Assembly: GCA_900545405.1 (NCBI GenBank)
Contig: UQYT01000022.1
Location: 1 to 36,884 of the forward strand
Direction: 5' to 3'
DNA from: an uncultured Eubacteriales bacterium
GTDB lineage: Bacteria; Bacillota; Clostridia; Oscillospirales; Oscillospiraceae
Length of the DNA stretch: 36,884 bases
This document shows positions 30,299 to 36,884 of the stretch, one piece after another. A program made the translations under genes and the position numbers. Positions within the stretch are counted from its first letter, which is position 1. Each line of letters begins with the position of its first letter. The notes under the pieces are model-generated. The model did not search any database. It saw only the letters and a program-made list of their open reading frames with translations, and was not told the origin of the DNA.

Positions 30299-30574
30299 AT
30301 GAATAAGGCAGAACTCATCTCCGCCGTGGCCGAGAAGACCGGCCTGTCCAAGAAGGACACCGAGAAGGTCATCACCGCCACCGTCGACGCCATCACCGCC
30401 GAGCTCATCGCCGGTGAGAAGGTCTCTCTGGTCGGTTTCGGCAGCTTTGACGTCAAGACCCGCGAGGGCCGCACGGGCCGCAACCCCAAGACCAAGGAGG
30501 AGATTTGGATCCCCGCCTCCCGCATTCCCCAGTTCAAGGCCGGCAAGGCTCTGAAGGACGCCGTCGCGAAATAA
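30299..30574 (+). CDS. hup: HU family DNA-binding protein
   Basis: A 91-residue histone-like protein: MNKAELISAVAEKTGLSKKDTEKVI at the N-terminal helices and GFGSFDVKTREGRTGRNPKTKEEIWIPASRIPQFKAGKALKDAV with the DNA-minor-groove arm (RTGRNPKT). The conserved proline of the arm is present. It bends and compacts DNA as a homodimer. AGGAGGAAT lies 6 bases before the ATG. The upstream region is AT-rich (TATATATTTAAC) and may hold its own promoter, but no clean pair of boxes is seen. A strong terminator follows. Confidence 0.95.
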   Translation: MNKAELISAVAEKTGLSKKDTEKVITATVDAITAELIAGEKVSLVGFGSFDVKTREGRTGRNPKTKEEIWIPASRIPQFKAGKALKDAVAK

Positions 30575-30594
30575 GCCCGACAGGGGAAAATATT

Positions 30595-30639
30595 CGGCGC
30601 GCAGCGGAGCTTTTGCTCTCCGCCGCGCGCCGATTTTTT
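30595..30639 (+). terminator. terminator of hup
   Basis: CGGCGCGC / GCGCGCCG outer stem with an inner AGCGGAG / CTCCGC stem, followed by ATTTTTTG. Confidence 0.85.
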
Positions 30640-30660
30640 GCGCAGTTTTATATTTTAATT

Positions 30661-32007
30661 TTATTTATGGCTTTCCTTCCACAGCTTGTCCGCCTCTGGC
30701 GCCCAGGCTTCGGCATAGGGTGTGCACTTTCCGCAGAGATGTCCTACGAACTCCGGAGACTGCATGTCCGTGGAGTGCGCGCCGGACTCGAGTACCATCT
30801 TCTCCAGCTTCTCCGGGTTCTCGAGCATCGGGCAGGGCCTCAAATGGTTGCAGTTGAAGGGCTGGTTGTCGTGATAGGCCATGAACAGCGGGGAGCGCAG
30901 CGCCTCGAGCAGCGTCTTTTCGCGGATGTTGGAATCCGAGTAGTGGATAAAAGCGCAGGGCTCTATGTCGCCGCCCGCGCTGATGTGCAGATAGCTCCGT
31001 CCGCCGGCGACGCAGCCGCCGACGAATTCGCCGTCGTTCTGGAAGTCTATTGAGAATATGGGCTTGGTCTGACGGTACTCGCGGATCTTGCGGTACATGT
31101 GCTCGCGCTGCTCCGGGCGGGGCAGCAGCTCCGTCACGGCGTCCACGCCGACGGGCATATAGTGGAAGAACCAGGCGAACTTCGCGCCGCAGTCGATGAT
31201 ATGGTCAAAGAACTCCTCAGAGCTGAGCGAGTCTATGTTCTGGGAGGTATAGCAGCAGGACACGCCGAAGGGCAGCTTGTACGCCTTTAGCGTGGCCATT
31301 GCGGACATGACGGCGCGGTAGGTGCCTTCGCCGCGGCGCGCATCAGTAGCCGCCTCGAAGCCCTCGACGCTGATGGCCGGGACGAAGTTCTTCACGCGCA
31401 GCATCTCTCGGGCGAAGTCCGCGTCAATGAGCGTGCCGTTCGTGAAGGCCAGGAACTGACAGTCATTGTGCTCCTCGCAGAGCCTGATGATGTCCTTTTT
31501 CCTCGTGAGCGGCTCGCCGCCGGAGAAGAGGTACATGTAAATACCGAGTTCCTTGCCCTGGCGGACGATGTCGCTCAGCTCCTCGTAGCTCATGGACAGG
31601 GCCTTGCCGTAATCTGCCGCCCAGCAGCCGATACAGCGAAGGTTACAGGCGGTCGTCGGGTCCATCAAAATGGCCCAGGGCATGTTGCAGCCGTATTTTT
31701 CACGCAGCTGTGCCTGCTTTGGGGTGCCTATGACGTTGGCGTTTACTATGAAGTTCTCAAACATGGCCTTCAGAACGTCGCTGTCTATCTCGTGGAAGAC
31801 GTTCATTATGAGCTTGTACATGTTGTTGTCCGGGTCCTCTAGGACCTTTCTGAAAGCGGCCCGCTGAGAGCTCAAACTGTGTTCGCCCTCCCCGGCCGCC
31901 ATGTCTACCCAGTCCAAAAGCTTTATGGCGTTCTTCTCCGGGTTTTTCCCTATGTAGCTCAGTGCGGTGGACAGCGCGGCTTTTTTCAGTCTTGTGTCTA
32001 AATCCAC
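30661..32007 (-). CDS. radical SAM protein with C-terminal SPASM-like cysteine region
   Basis: A 448-residue radical SAM protein. Residues 1-105 are a helical extension with no motif that I recognise. The core has the SAM [4Fe-4S] site C121-x3-C125-x2-C128 in CNLRCIGCW, the GGEP motif (FSGGEPLTRK), FTNGTLID, and the barrel strands to about 300. The C-terminal part holds cysteines in FVGGCVAGG, IEPCAFIHY, FNCNHLRPCPML and LCGKCTPY, like the SPASM or twitch clusters used in peptide and sulfatase-type modification. No small substrate peptide gene was found nearby. The start is GTG at 32007 with AGGAG 8 bases upstream. It is downstream of a broken TetR gene and divergent from an ABC exporter. Confidence 0.85.
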   Translation of the reverse strand: MDLDTRLKKAALSTALSYIGKNPEKNAIKLLDWVDMAAGEGEHSLSSQRAAFRKVLEDPDNNMYKLIMNVFHEIDSDVLKAMFENFIVNANVIGTPKQAQLREKYGCNMPWAILMDPTTACNLRCIGCWAADYGKALSMSYEELSDIVRQGKELGIYMYLFSGGEPLTRKKDIIRLCEEHNDCQFLAFTNGTLIDADFAREMLRVKNFVPAISVEGFEAATDARRGEGTYRAVMSAMATLKAYKLPFGVSCCYTSQNIDSLSSEEFFDHIIDCGAKFAWFFHYMPVGVDAVTELLPRPEQREHMYRKIREYRQTKPIFSIDFQNDGEFVGGCVAGGRSYLHISAGGDIEPCAFIHYSDSNIREKTLLEALRSPLFMAYHDNQPFNCNHLRPCPMLENPEKLEKMVLESGAHSTDMQSPEFVGHLCGKCTPYAEAWAPEADKLWKESHK

Positions 32008-32084
32008 GACAGTTTCTCCTCTCGTTTGTGTTTTTTATGTATTTTCTTACAGTATACAGTCCCTGTGTCCCCTGGTATATAGGC

Positions 32085-32127
32085 AAAACCGCCGCTGTGA
32101 TAAAAAACTTATCACAACGGCGGTTTT
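32085..32127 (-). terminator. terminator between the tetR pseudogene and the radical SAM gene
   Basis: A 19-bp stem with one mismatch, AAAACCGCCG-TGTGATAA against its complement; on the minus strand it follows the broken regulator gene and is followed by TTTTG. Confidence 0.85.
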
Positions 32128-32140
32128 GTAAAGGAGCGGT

Positions 32141-32814
32141 TCAGCCGGGTGCGGCGTCGCTCCGGAAATTTTCGATTGCAAGGGCGAACTGCCCGTTCAA
32201 GAGGCGGCTCAGCTTGGCGGTCAGCTGCTCCGGCGTCTCACGCATGCCGCCCTTGACCCAGTCTAGCACCATGCCGACCACGGCGTATTTGTAGAAGTCG
32301 GCAATGAATTCCTTGTCCTGCACGCTGATCCGCGTACCCTGGGCCTGCTGCTCTACGAAGCCGCACAGCAGCTCAAACACCTCACGGTAAAGATGGTTCT
32401 CCAGCTGCTCCCGCTGCACTGAGTGGTATACGTTCACACAAAAGGCACGGTTTTCGAGCGCGCAGCAGCAGAGCGCGTGGAAGCCCTCCTGCCAGTCGGC
32501 GCCGTCAGTCTTGCCGGCCAGGGCGCGCGAGCTGTCCTCGAGGCATATCCATTTCACAAGGTCATAAATGTCCTGAAAGGAGTGATTGGTCAGCCAGTTG
32601 CTCCTCTTATTGTAGCTTAGGCACGAGATGGAGAGAAAGCCGGACTGGCTGCCCGGCTTTCCTGTCCAAATTTATTGTAATAGTGGTAATAAAAGGTCAT
32701 GCGGCTGATACCGCAGTCCTCGGCGATGTCGGCTATGGTTATCTTGGAAAGCGGCGTCGTCTCGAGCAGCTTCTTCAGCGAGGCGGCAATGGCCCTCTTT
32801 GTGGTCTGAGACAT
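32141..32814 (-). pseudogene. broken TetR/DhaS-type regulator gene
   Basis: Two parts of a TetR protein of the DhaS group are in different frames. The N-terminal part (ATG at 32814, GGAGG in front) is MSQTTKRAIAASLKKLLETTPLSKITIADIAEDCGISRMTFYYH, a complete helix-turn-helix. It is followed by a tail ending at a stop (TAA at 32617-32619). The C-terminal part, in another frame, continues SFQDIYDLVKWICLEDSSRALAGKTD to the stop at 32141. Between them lies extra DNA of about 101 bases compared with family proteins, within which an 8-base repeat TTATTGTA (32607-32614 and 32672-32679) bounds 65 bases; removing 65 bases restores the frame. The product is therefore truncated to DNA-binding helices only. 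In related loci such regulators control neighbouring ABC exporters. Confidence 0.85.
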
Positions 32815-32835
32815 GTGGAAACCTCCTCGCGGTAA

Positions 32836-32864
32836 ATAATAGCACATTTCCCCGGCGGCCGCAA
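32836..32864 (-). promoter_or_regulatory. promoter of the tetR pseudogene
   Basis: Minus strand TTGCGG (32859-32864), 17 bases, TATTAT (32836-32841), so the broken gene is probably still transcribed. Confidence 0.55.
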
Positions 32865-32880
32865 GGCGTGAGGATTACCC

Positions 32881-32909
32881 TTGACAGAGTACGGCCGCTG
32901 TTATATACT
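32881..32909 (+). promoter_or_regulatory. strong promoter of the leader-ABC exporter operon
   Basis: Perfect TTGACA (32881-32886), exactly 17 bases, TATACT (32904-32909). Confidence 0.8.
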
Positions 32910-32951
32910 CTTTCTGCGCTCAGCGCTATTACTTGAAAGGAGGCGAACAGG

Positions 32952-33032
32952 ATGACGAAGACCCGCATGAATAGAAACGTCGTTGGCATAACCGTATCTT
33001 CCGGCGGGCCGTCACGTTCTGCTTGCCCCTGA
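32952..33032 (+). CDS. 26-residue leader peptide of the ABC exporter operon
   Basis: A perfect ribosome site, AAGGAGG, lies 8 bases before an ATG at 32952 that opens 26 codons beginning MTKTRMNRNVVGITVSSGG and ending SACP before TGA at 33030-33032. The peptide is basic at first and has no run of one amino acid, so it is not an amino-acid attenuator. It is placed 43 bases after the promoter and 33 bases before an intrinsic terminator that precedes the exporter gene. In the BmrCD exporter operon of Bacillus subtilis a translated leader (BmrB) controls such a terminator through drug-stalled ribosomes. I infer the same role here; the sequence shows no similarity to BmrB that I can recognise. Confidence 0.72.
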   Translation: MTKTRMNRNVVGITVSSGGPSRSACP

Positions 33033-33076
33033 GTGCGCTCATTTTGCGCTTATTTGGGCTTTCACAACGTGTCCCG
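33005..33076 (+). promoter_or_regulatory. candidate antiterminator pairing
   Basis: Within the leader gene, CACGTT (33013-33018) and CGGG (33005-33008) are complementary to AACGTG (33066-33071) and CCCG (33073-33076), the 5' arm of the terminator. This pairing would stop the terminator from forming. A ribosome that completes the leader and sits at its stop codon would cover the CACGTT segment, freeing the terminator. A ribosome stalled earlier would leave it open. Confidence 0.55.
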
Positions 33077-33105
33077 GTTTTTGCCGGGGCACGTTTTTTG
33101 TTTTT
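33066..33105 (+). terminator. attenuator terminator upstream of the ABC exporter
   Basis: A 12-bp stem AACGTGTCCCGG / CCGGGGCACGTT (one G-U pair) with a six-base loop, followed by TTTTTTGTTTTT, ends 11 bases before the exporter ATG at 33116. Placed after promoter and leader ORF, it can only work on the exporter transcript. Confidence 0.88.
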
Positions 33106-33115
33106 GGGAGGACTT

Positions 33116-34966
33116 ATGAAAGAAGAAAAACTCACCGGGCGCGGGAAGGCGAAGCTCGTGATCCGGTACCTGCGCCCGGTCGTCTGGCTCTTCGCACTGG
33201 GTCTGCTGATGAGCTTCTTCAGCCAGATCTTCAACGCATTCATTCCCCAGATAGTCCGCGTCACCGTGGACTCCATCCTCGGCACAGAGGAGCCGCAGCT
33301 GCCCGCGCTGATAGCCGGCGTGCTGCCGCTCGAGGCCCTGCGCGCGGACCCGGCTGCGGCCCTGCTCTGGGCGGCGGGAGCCGTCGTGTGCTTCGCCGTG
33401 CTACGCGGCCTCGCCATCTTCGGGCAGCGCCTCTTCCTCGCCAAGGGTTCTGAGGGCTTCGTCAAGGGCATACGCGACGAGCTCTATTCCCACATCCAGC
33501 GCCTGCCCTTCGCCTGGCACACCGCACACCAGACCGGCGAGATGATACAGCGCTGCACCTCCGACGTCGAGGTCGTGCGCACCTTCGTCTGCACCCAGCT
33601 CGTGGACGTCATCCGCACGGTCATAACCATCGCCGTCTACCTCTGGGCCATGTTCGCCATGAACACCAAACTGGCGCTGGTGTCGCTCGCCTTTGTGCCC
33701 TTTGTGGCGCTCAGCTCTGGGCTCTTCTACGGCCGCATCGCCTCGCGCTTCAAGACAGCCGACGAGGCCGAGGGCGAGCTCACCACCATGGTGCAGGAAA
33801 ACCTCACCGGCGTCCGCGTGGTACGCGCCTTCGGACGCGAGAGCTTCGAGCTCGGCAAGTTCAACGTCAAGAACGACCGCTTCTCCGAACTTTGGATAAA
33901 GCTCGGCCACGTCCTGGCCGTGTACTGGGCCTCCGGCACGCTGCTGACCTGTCTGCAGGTCATGGTCATCCTCATCCTCGGCGCGATCGAGGCCGTGAAC
34001 GGGGAGCTCTCGCTCGGCGGCTTCCTCGCCTTCGTCAGCTACAACTCCACCCTGGCCTGGCCCGTGAGAAGCCTGGGCCGCGTGCTGGCCGACATGAGCA
34101 AGGCCGGCGTCTCCATGGACCGCGTGGCCTATATTCTGCGCGCAGAGCCCGAGCACGAGCTGCCCGGGGCCGAGGACGCGCCGATGGACGGCGACATCGT
34201 GTTCTCACACGTGAGCTTCGGCTACGAGGGCACGGAGGTGCTGCGCGATGTGAGCTTCACCGTGCCCGCGGGCTCGACCTTCGCCATACTCGGCGGCACC
34301 GGCTCAGGCAAGAGCACGCTGGTGCACCTGCTCGACCGGCTCTACGACCTCGGCGAGGGGCAGGGCTCCATCACGATAGGCGGGCGCGACATCCGCCTCA
34401 TACGCAGGGACCACCTCAGGCGCAACATCGGACTGGTATTGCAGGAGCCCTTCCTCTTCTCGCGCACCATACGCGAGAACATAGCCGCCGCACGCCCGGG
34501 CGCGGGCGAGGAGGAGATCCGCCACGCCGCGGACATCGCCTGCGTGGACGACGCCATAAGCGAGTTCCCGGACGGCTACGGCACACTCGTGGGTGAGAGG
34601 GGCGTCACCCTCTCCGGCGGCCAGAAGCAGCGCGTGGCCATTGCGCGTATGCTGATGTGCGAGACGCCCATCATGGTCTTCGACGACTCGCTCTCCGCCG
34701 TGGACTCCGAGACCGACGCAAAGATCCGCGCCGCGCTGCGCGAGAGCCTCGCGAAGGCGACGGTGATACTCATCTCGCACCGCATAACCACGCTGATGCA
34801 GGCCGACCGCATCCTCGTGCTCGAGAACGGCCGGGTCTCCGACATCGGCACGCACGAGGAGCTGATCTCCCGCCCGGGCATCTACCGCGAGATATACGAC
34901 ATACAGATGAGCAGCGACGACCGCAGGCTCATAGAGGAAGGGGGCGAGGCTCATGCCGGCATATGA
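33116..34966 (+). CDS. heterodimeric ABC exporter, subunit with degenerate Walker B (BmrC-like)
   Basis: A 616-residue half-transporter: six membrane helices in residues about 20-320 and a nucleotide-binding domain in about 350-600. The NBD has Walker A GGTGSGKST (about 393-401), Q-loop LVLQEPFLFS, signature LSGGQKQR and H-loop ISHR. Its Walker B is MVFDDSLSAVD, with Asp where the catalytic Glu normally is; the partner has the normal Glu but an altered signature. Such complementary defects mark heterodimeric exporters with one degenerate ATP site (BmrC/BmrD, TM287/288, LmrCD). These export drugs or lipids. The start at 33116 has GGGAGG 5 bases upstream and lies just after the attenuator. Confidence 0.92.
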   Translation: MKEEKLTGRGKAKLVIRYLRPVVWLFALGLLMSFFSQIFNAFIPQIVRVTVDSILGTEEPQLPALIAGVLPLEALRADPAAALLWAAGAVVCFAVLRGLAIFGQRLFLAKGSEGFVKGIRDELYSHIQRLPFAWHTAHQTGEMIQRCTSDVEVVRTFVCTQLVDVIRTVITIAVYLWAMFAMNTKLALVSLAFVPFVALSSGLFYGRIASRFKTADEAEGELTTMVQENLTGVRVVRAFGRESFELGKFNVKNDRFSELWIKLGHVLAVYWASGTLLTCLQVMVILILGAIEAVNGELSLGGFLAFVSYNSTLAWPVRSLGRVLADMSKAGVSMDRVAYILRAEPEHELPGAEDAPMDGDIVFSHVSFGYEGTEVLRDVSFTVPAGSTFAILGGTGSGKSTLVHLLDRLYDLGEGQGSITIGGRDIRLIRRDHLRRNIGLVLQEPFLFSRTIRENIAAARPGAGEEEIRHAADIACVDDAISEFPDGYGTLVGERGVTLSGGQKQRVAIARMLMCETPIMVFDDSLSAVDSETDAKIRAALRESLAKATVILISHRITTLMQADRILVLENGRVSDIGTHEELISRPGIYREIYDIQMSSDDRRLIEEGGEAHAGI

Positions 34967-36782
34967 CGAGCAGGAATACACCAAATCCTTTGATATCAAG
35001 ATATGGAAGCGCCTCGGGCCCTACCTGCGGCCCCGCCGCCGAGCCTTTGTGCTGCTGATAGTCCTGAACCTCCTTACCGCGCTGGTGGACGCTGCGCTTC
35101 CGCTCTTCCAGCGCTACGCCGTGGCGCACTTCATCGAGGCCGGCACGCTGAGCGGCCTCTGGCCCTTCGCCATCGCCTACTTTGCCGCGATTCTGATGCA
35201 GTCGCTCTCGGTCATGGGCTTCGGCAACGTCTCGATGGGCATCGAGATGTACCTCGGCCGCGACCTCAGGCGCAGGCTCTTCACACATTTGCAGGAGCTC
35301 TCCTTCTCCTTCTACAACGTCACGCCCGTCGGCTACCTCATCAGCCGCGTGATGAACGACACGAACCGCATCGCGGGCATGCTCGCCTGGAACCTCGCGG
35401 ATATGCTCTGGGCGCTGTGCTACCTCATCTTCGTGTTCATATCGATGCTGCTGCTCAACTGGAAGCTCGCCATCGTGGTCATACTCGTGGTGCCCGTCGT
35501 GGCGCTGCTGACGGCGTATTTCCAAAACCGCATCCTGCACTGGAACCGCCGCGTGCGCAAGCTCAGCTCCCGCATCACGGGCGCCTTCAACGAGGGCATC
35601 ATGGGCGCCAAGACCTCCAAGACCCTGGTCATCGAGGGCGCGAACGACAAGGAATTTGAAGACCTCACCGGTCAGGCGCGCGACTCCGGCGTGAAGGCCG
35701 AAAAGCTAAGCGCCGTATACATCCCTCTGGTGCTCTTCTGCTCGACGCTGGCCGTGGCCATAGTGCTCTATCAGGGCGGACACATGAGCCTTGACGGGGT
35801 GCTGGGCCTGAGCACGCTCTCGGCCTTCGTCACCTACGCCGTGGGCATCTTCGAGCCGGTGCAGATACTCGCCGAGGACCTTGCGGTGTTCATATCGCTC
35901 CAGGCGAACATCGAGCGCGTCACCGGTCTGCTCGACACCGAACCCGACGTGCGCGACAGCGCGGCCGTGCGCGAAAAGTACGGCGACGCCTTCCATCCCA
36001 AGCGCGAGAACTGGGAGCCCATCGTGGGCGACATAGAATTCCGCGACGTGACCTTCCGCTACCCTGACGGCGGCGAGGACGTGCTCTCGCACTTCAACCT
36101 CCACATCCCCGCGGGCACGACGGTGGCCATCGTCGGCGAGACGGGCGCTGGAAAATCCACGCTGGTGAACCTCGCCTGCCGCTTTTTCGAACCGACGGAG
36201 GGCCAGATACTCATTGACGGCGTGGACTACCGGGAGCGCAGTCAGCTCTGGCTGCACTCGTCGCTCGGCTACGTGCTGCAGAGCCCGCACCTCTTCTCCG
36301 GCTCCCTGCGCGAGAACATCCGCTACGGGCGGCTCGACGCCACGGACGCCGAGGTAGAGGCCGCGGCGAAGGCGGTGTCCGCCGACGTGGTGGCGGAGCG
36401 GCTCGAGAACGGCTGGGACAGCGACGTGGGCGAGGGCGGCGACAGGCTCTCCACCGGCGAAAAGCAGCTGGTGTCCTTCGCCCGGGCGGTGCTGGCCGAC
36501 CCGCGCATCTTCGTGCTCGACGAGGCGACGAGCTCCATCGACACCCAGACCGAGCAGCTCATCCAGGATGCCATTGAGCACATTCTCAAGGACCGAACGA
36601 GCTTCATCATCGCGCACCGCCTCTCCACGATACGCCGCGCCGACCTGATCCTGGTCGTGCGCGACGGCAAGATCGTCGAGCAGGGCACCCATCGCGAGCT
36701 GCTGCTCCGCCGCGGCTATTACCACGAGCTGTACAGCAAGCAGTTCGCCGAGGAGAGCTCCGCCCGCGTCCTCCGCGCCTGA
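34953..36782 (+). CDS. heterodimeric ABC exporter, catalytic subunit (BmrD-like)
   Basis: A 609-residue partner half-transporter. Membrane helices occupy about 30-320 and the NBD about 360-600, with Walker A GETGAGKST (about 395-403), Q-loop YVLQSPHLFSG, canonical Walker B FVLDEATSSID with catalytic Glu, and H-loop IAHRLST. Its signature is LSTGEKQ rather than LSGGQ, as in BmrD-type chains. It overlaps the first subunit gene by 14 bases, so the two are translated in step. The stretch ahead of the NBD (about 315-360, DVRDSAAVREKYGDAFHPKREN) is longer than in homodimeric exporters, also as in BmrD-type subunits. It is the last gene of the operon and is followed 5 bases later by a repeat copy. 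Confidence 0.92.
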   Translation: MPAYDEQEYTKSFDIKIWKRLGPYLRPRRRAFVLLIVLNLLTALVDAALPLFQRYAVAHFIEAGTLSGLWPFAIAYFAAILMQSLSVMGFGNVSMGIEMYLGRDLRRRLFTHLQELSFSFYNVTPVGYLISRVMNDTNRIAGMLAWNLADMLWALCYLIFVFISMLLLNWKLAIVVILVVPVVALLTAYFQNRILHWNRRVRKLSSRITGAFNEGIMGAKTSKTLVIEGANDKEFEDLTGQARDSGVKAEKLSAVYIPLVLFCSTLAVAIVLYQGGHMSLDGVLGLSTLSAFVTYAVGIFEPVQILAEDLAVFISLQANIERVTGLLDTEPDVRDSAAVREKYGDAFHPKRENWEPIVGDIEFRDVTFRYPDGGEDVLSHFNLHIPAGTTVAIVGETGAGKSTLVNLACRFFEPTEGQILIDGVDYRERSQLWLHSSLGYVLQSPHLFSGSLRENIRYGRLDATDAEVEAAAKAVSADVVAERLENGWDSDVGEGGDRLSTGEKQLVSFARAVLADPRIFVLDEATSSIDTQTEQLIQDAIEHILKDRTSFIIAHRLSTIRRADLILVVRDGKIVEQGTHRELLLRRGYYHELYSKQFAEESSARVLRA

Positions 36783-36787
36783 CTCCG

Positions 36788-36884
36788 CTGCGCGCTTCGC
36801 GCGCGTTTGAAAGTTTCGCCCGCCTTTTCAAAGGCGGCGGGGTGCAGGGGCAGCGCCCCTGCCCGCGCTCCGCTTAAGCGCGGA
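36788..36884 (+). repeat. dispersed 3'-of-gene repeat, copy D (cut by window edge)
   Basis: Starts 5 bases after the ABC exporter stop with CTGCGCGCTTCGCGCG, then TTTGAAAGTTTCGCCCGCC, CTTTTCAAAGGCGGCGGGGTGC and the CAGGGGC/GCCCCTG hairpin, nearly identical to copy B. The window ends inside the next hairpin. Confidence 0.85.

Noticed and set aside
36607..36831. 74-codon minus-strand frame at the end of the exporter gene starting within repeat copy D
   Set aside because: Arg/Gly-rich shadow of the ABC ATPase domain; its apparent MKRRAKLSN start is simply the reverse complement of the repeat head.
1..36884. tRNA, rRNA or CRISPR sequences
   Set aside because: No cloverleaf with a CCA end, no rRNA-like stretch and no regularly spaced repeats were found on reading both strands by eye; a covariance-model search would be more sensitive.

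Overview
The window is high-GC DNA from a low-GC-phylum relative, most likely a spore-forming gut Clostridium of the Oscillospiraceae type (Oscillibacter/Dysosmobacter-like). This is an inference from gene content: SpoVB-like flippase, DegV, a 2-oxoacid:ferredoxin oxidoreductase operon, MgtE, SLH-anchored lysozyme, strong AGGAGG ribosome sites and GCC-rich coding. No rRNA, tRNA or CRISPR array was seen.

Layout. 1-598 is the AT-rich end of an integrative conjugative element (methyltransferase tail, broken sigma-like gene, palindrome, direct repeats) that stops at GAGTGGGAATA, the 3'-end-of-guaA target used by Tn5801-type elements; the terminator just after it is probably the old guaA terminator. 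703-3943 holds a nitrilase, a pair of inverted copies of a large intergenic repeat, and a MerR regulator divergent from an alpha/beta hydrolase with a textbook 19-bp-spacer MerR operator. 3981-8348 is a minus-strand one-carbon operon: membrane-anchored unknown, metF, a stand-alone B12-reactivation protein, and a methionine synthase without that domain. 8533-11242 is a two-gene redox unit (CrtI-like flavoprotein plus flavin/2Fe-2S reductase). 11301-14901 is an ahcY-mgtE-AEC transporter operon, so methyl-cycle genes sit on both sides of the redox pair.

15045-23070 is a divergent catabolic locus: a YkvI-type transporter and a tiny membrane protein to the left, and to the right a GntR/FCD regulator, two ketopantoate-reductase paralogues, a P-loop ATPase and the four subunits of a branched-chain 2-oxoacid:ferredoxin oxidoreductase. 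Two palindromes lie over the transporter promoter. 23144-30574 carries a TRIC-type channel with an unusual metallo-beta-lactamase-fold protein, an SLH lysozyme, MarR and DegV with interlocked promoters, SpoVB-like flippase, MazG and HU.

30661-36782 is the most interesting region. A radical SAM gene and a broken TetR gene face a heterodimeric ABC exporter. The exporter is preceded by a strong promoter, a 26-codon leader ORF with a consensus ribosome site, a candidate antiterminator and an intrinsic terminator 11 bp before the exporter start. This architecture matches translation-dependent attenuation of drug exporters such as BmrCD of Bacillus subtilis. The neighbouring TetR gene is disrupted by a short insertion bounded by 8-bp direct repeats, which may leave the attenuator as the main control.

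Four copies of a hairpin-rich repeat (two nearly complete, one partial, one cut by the window edge) each start within about 15 bases after a stop codon, always in the same orientation relative to the gene, which suggests a mobile or functional 3'-end element.
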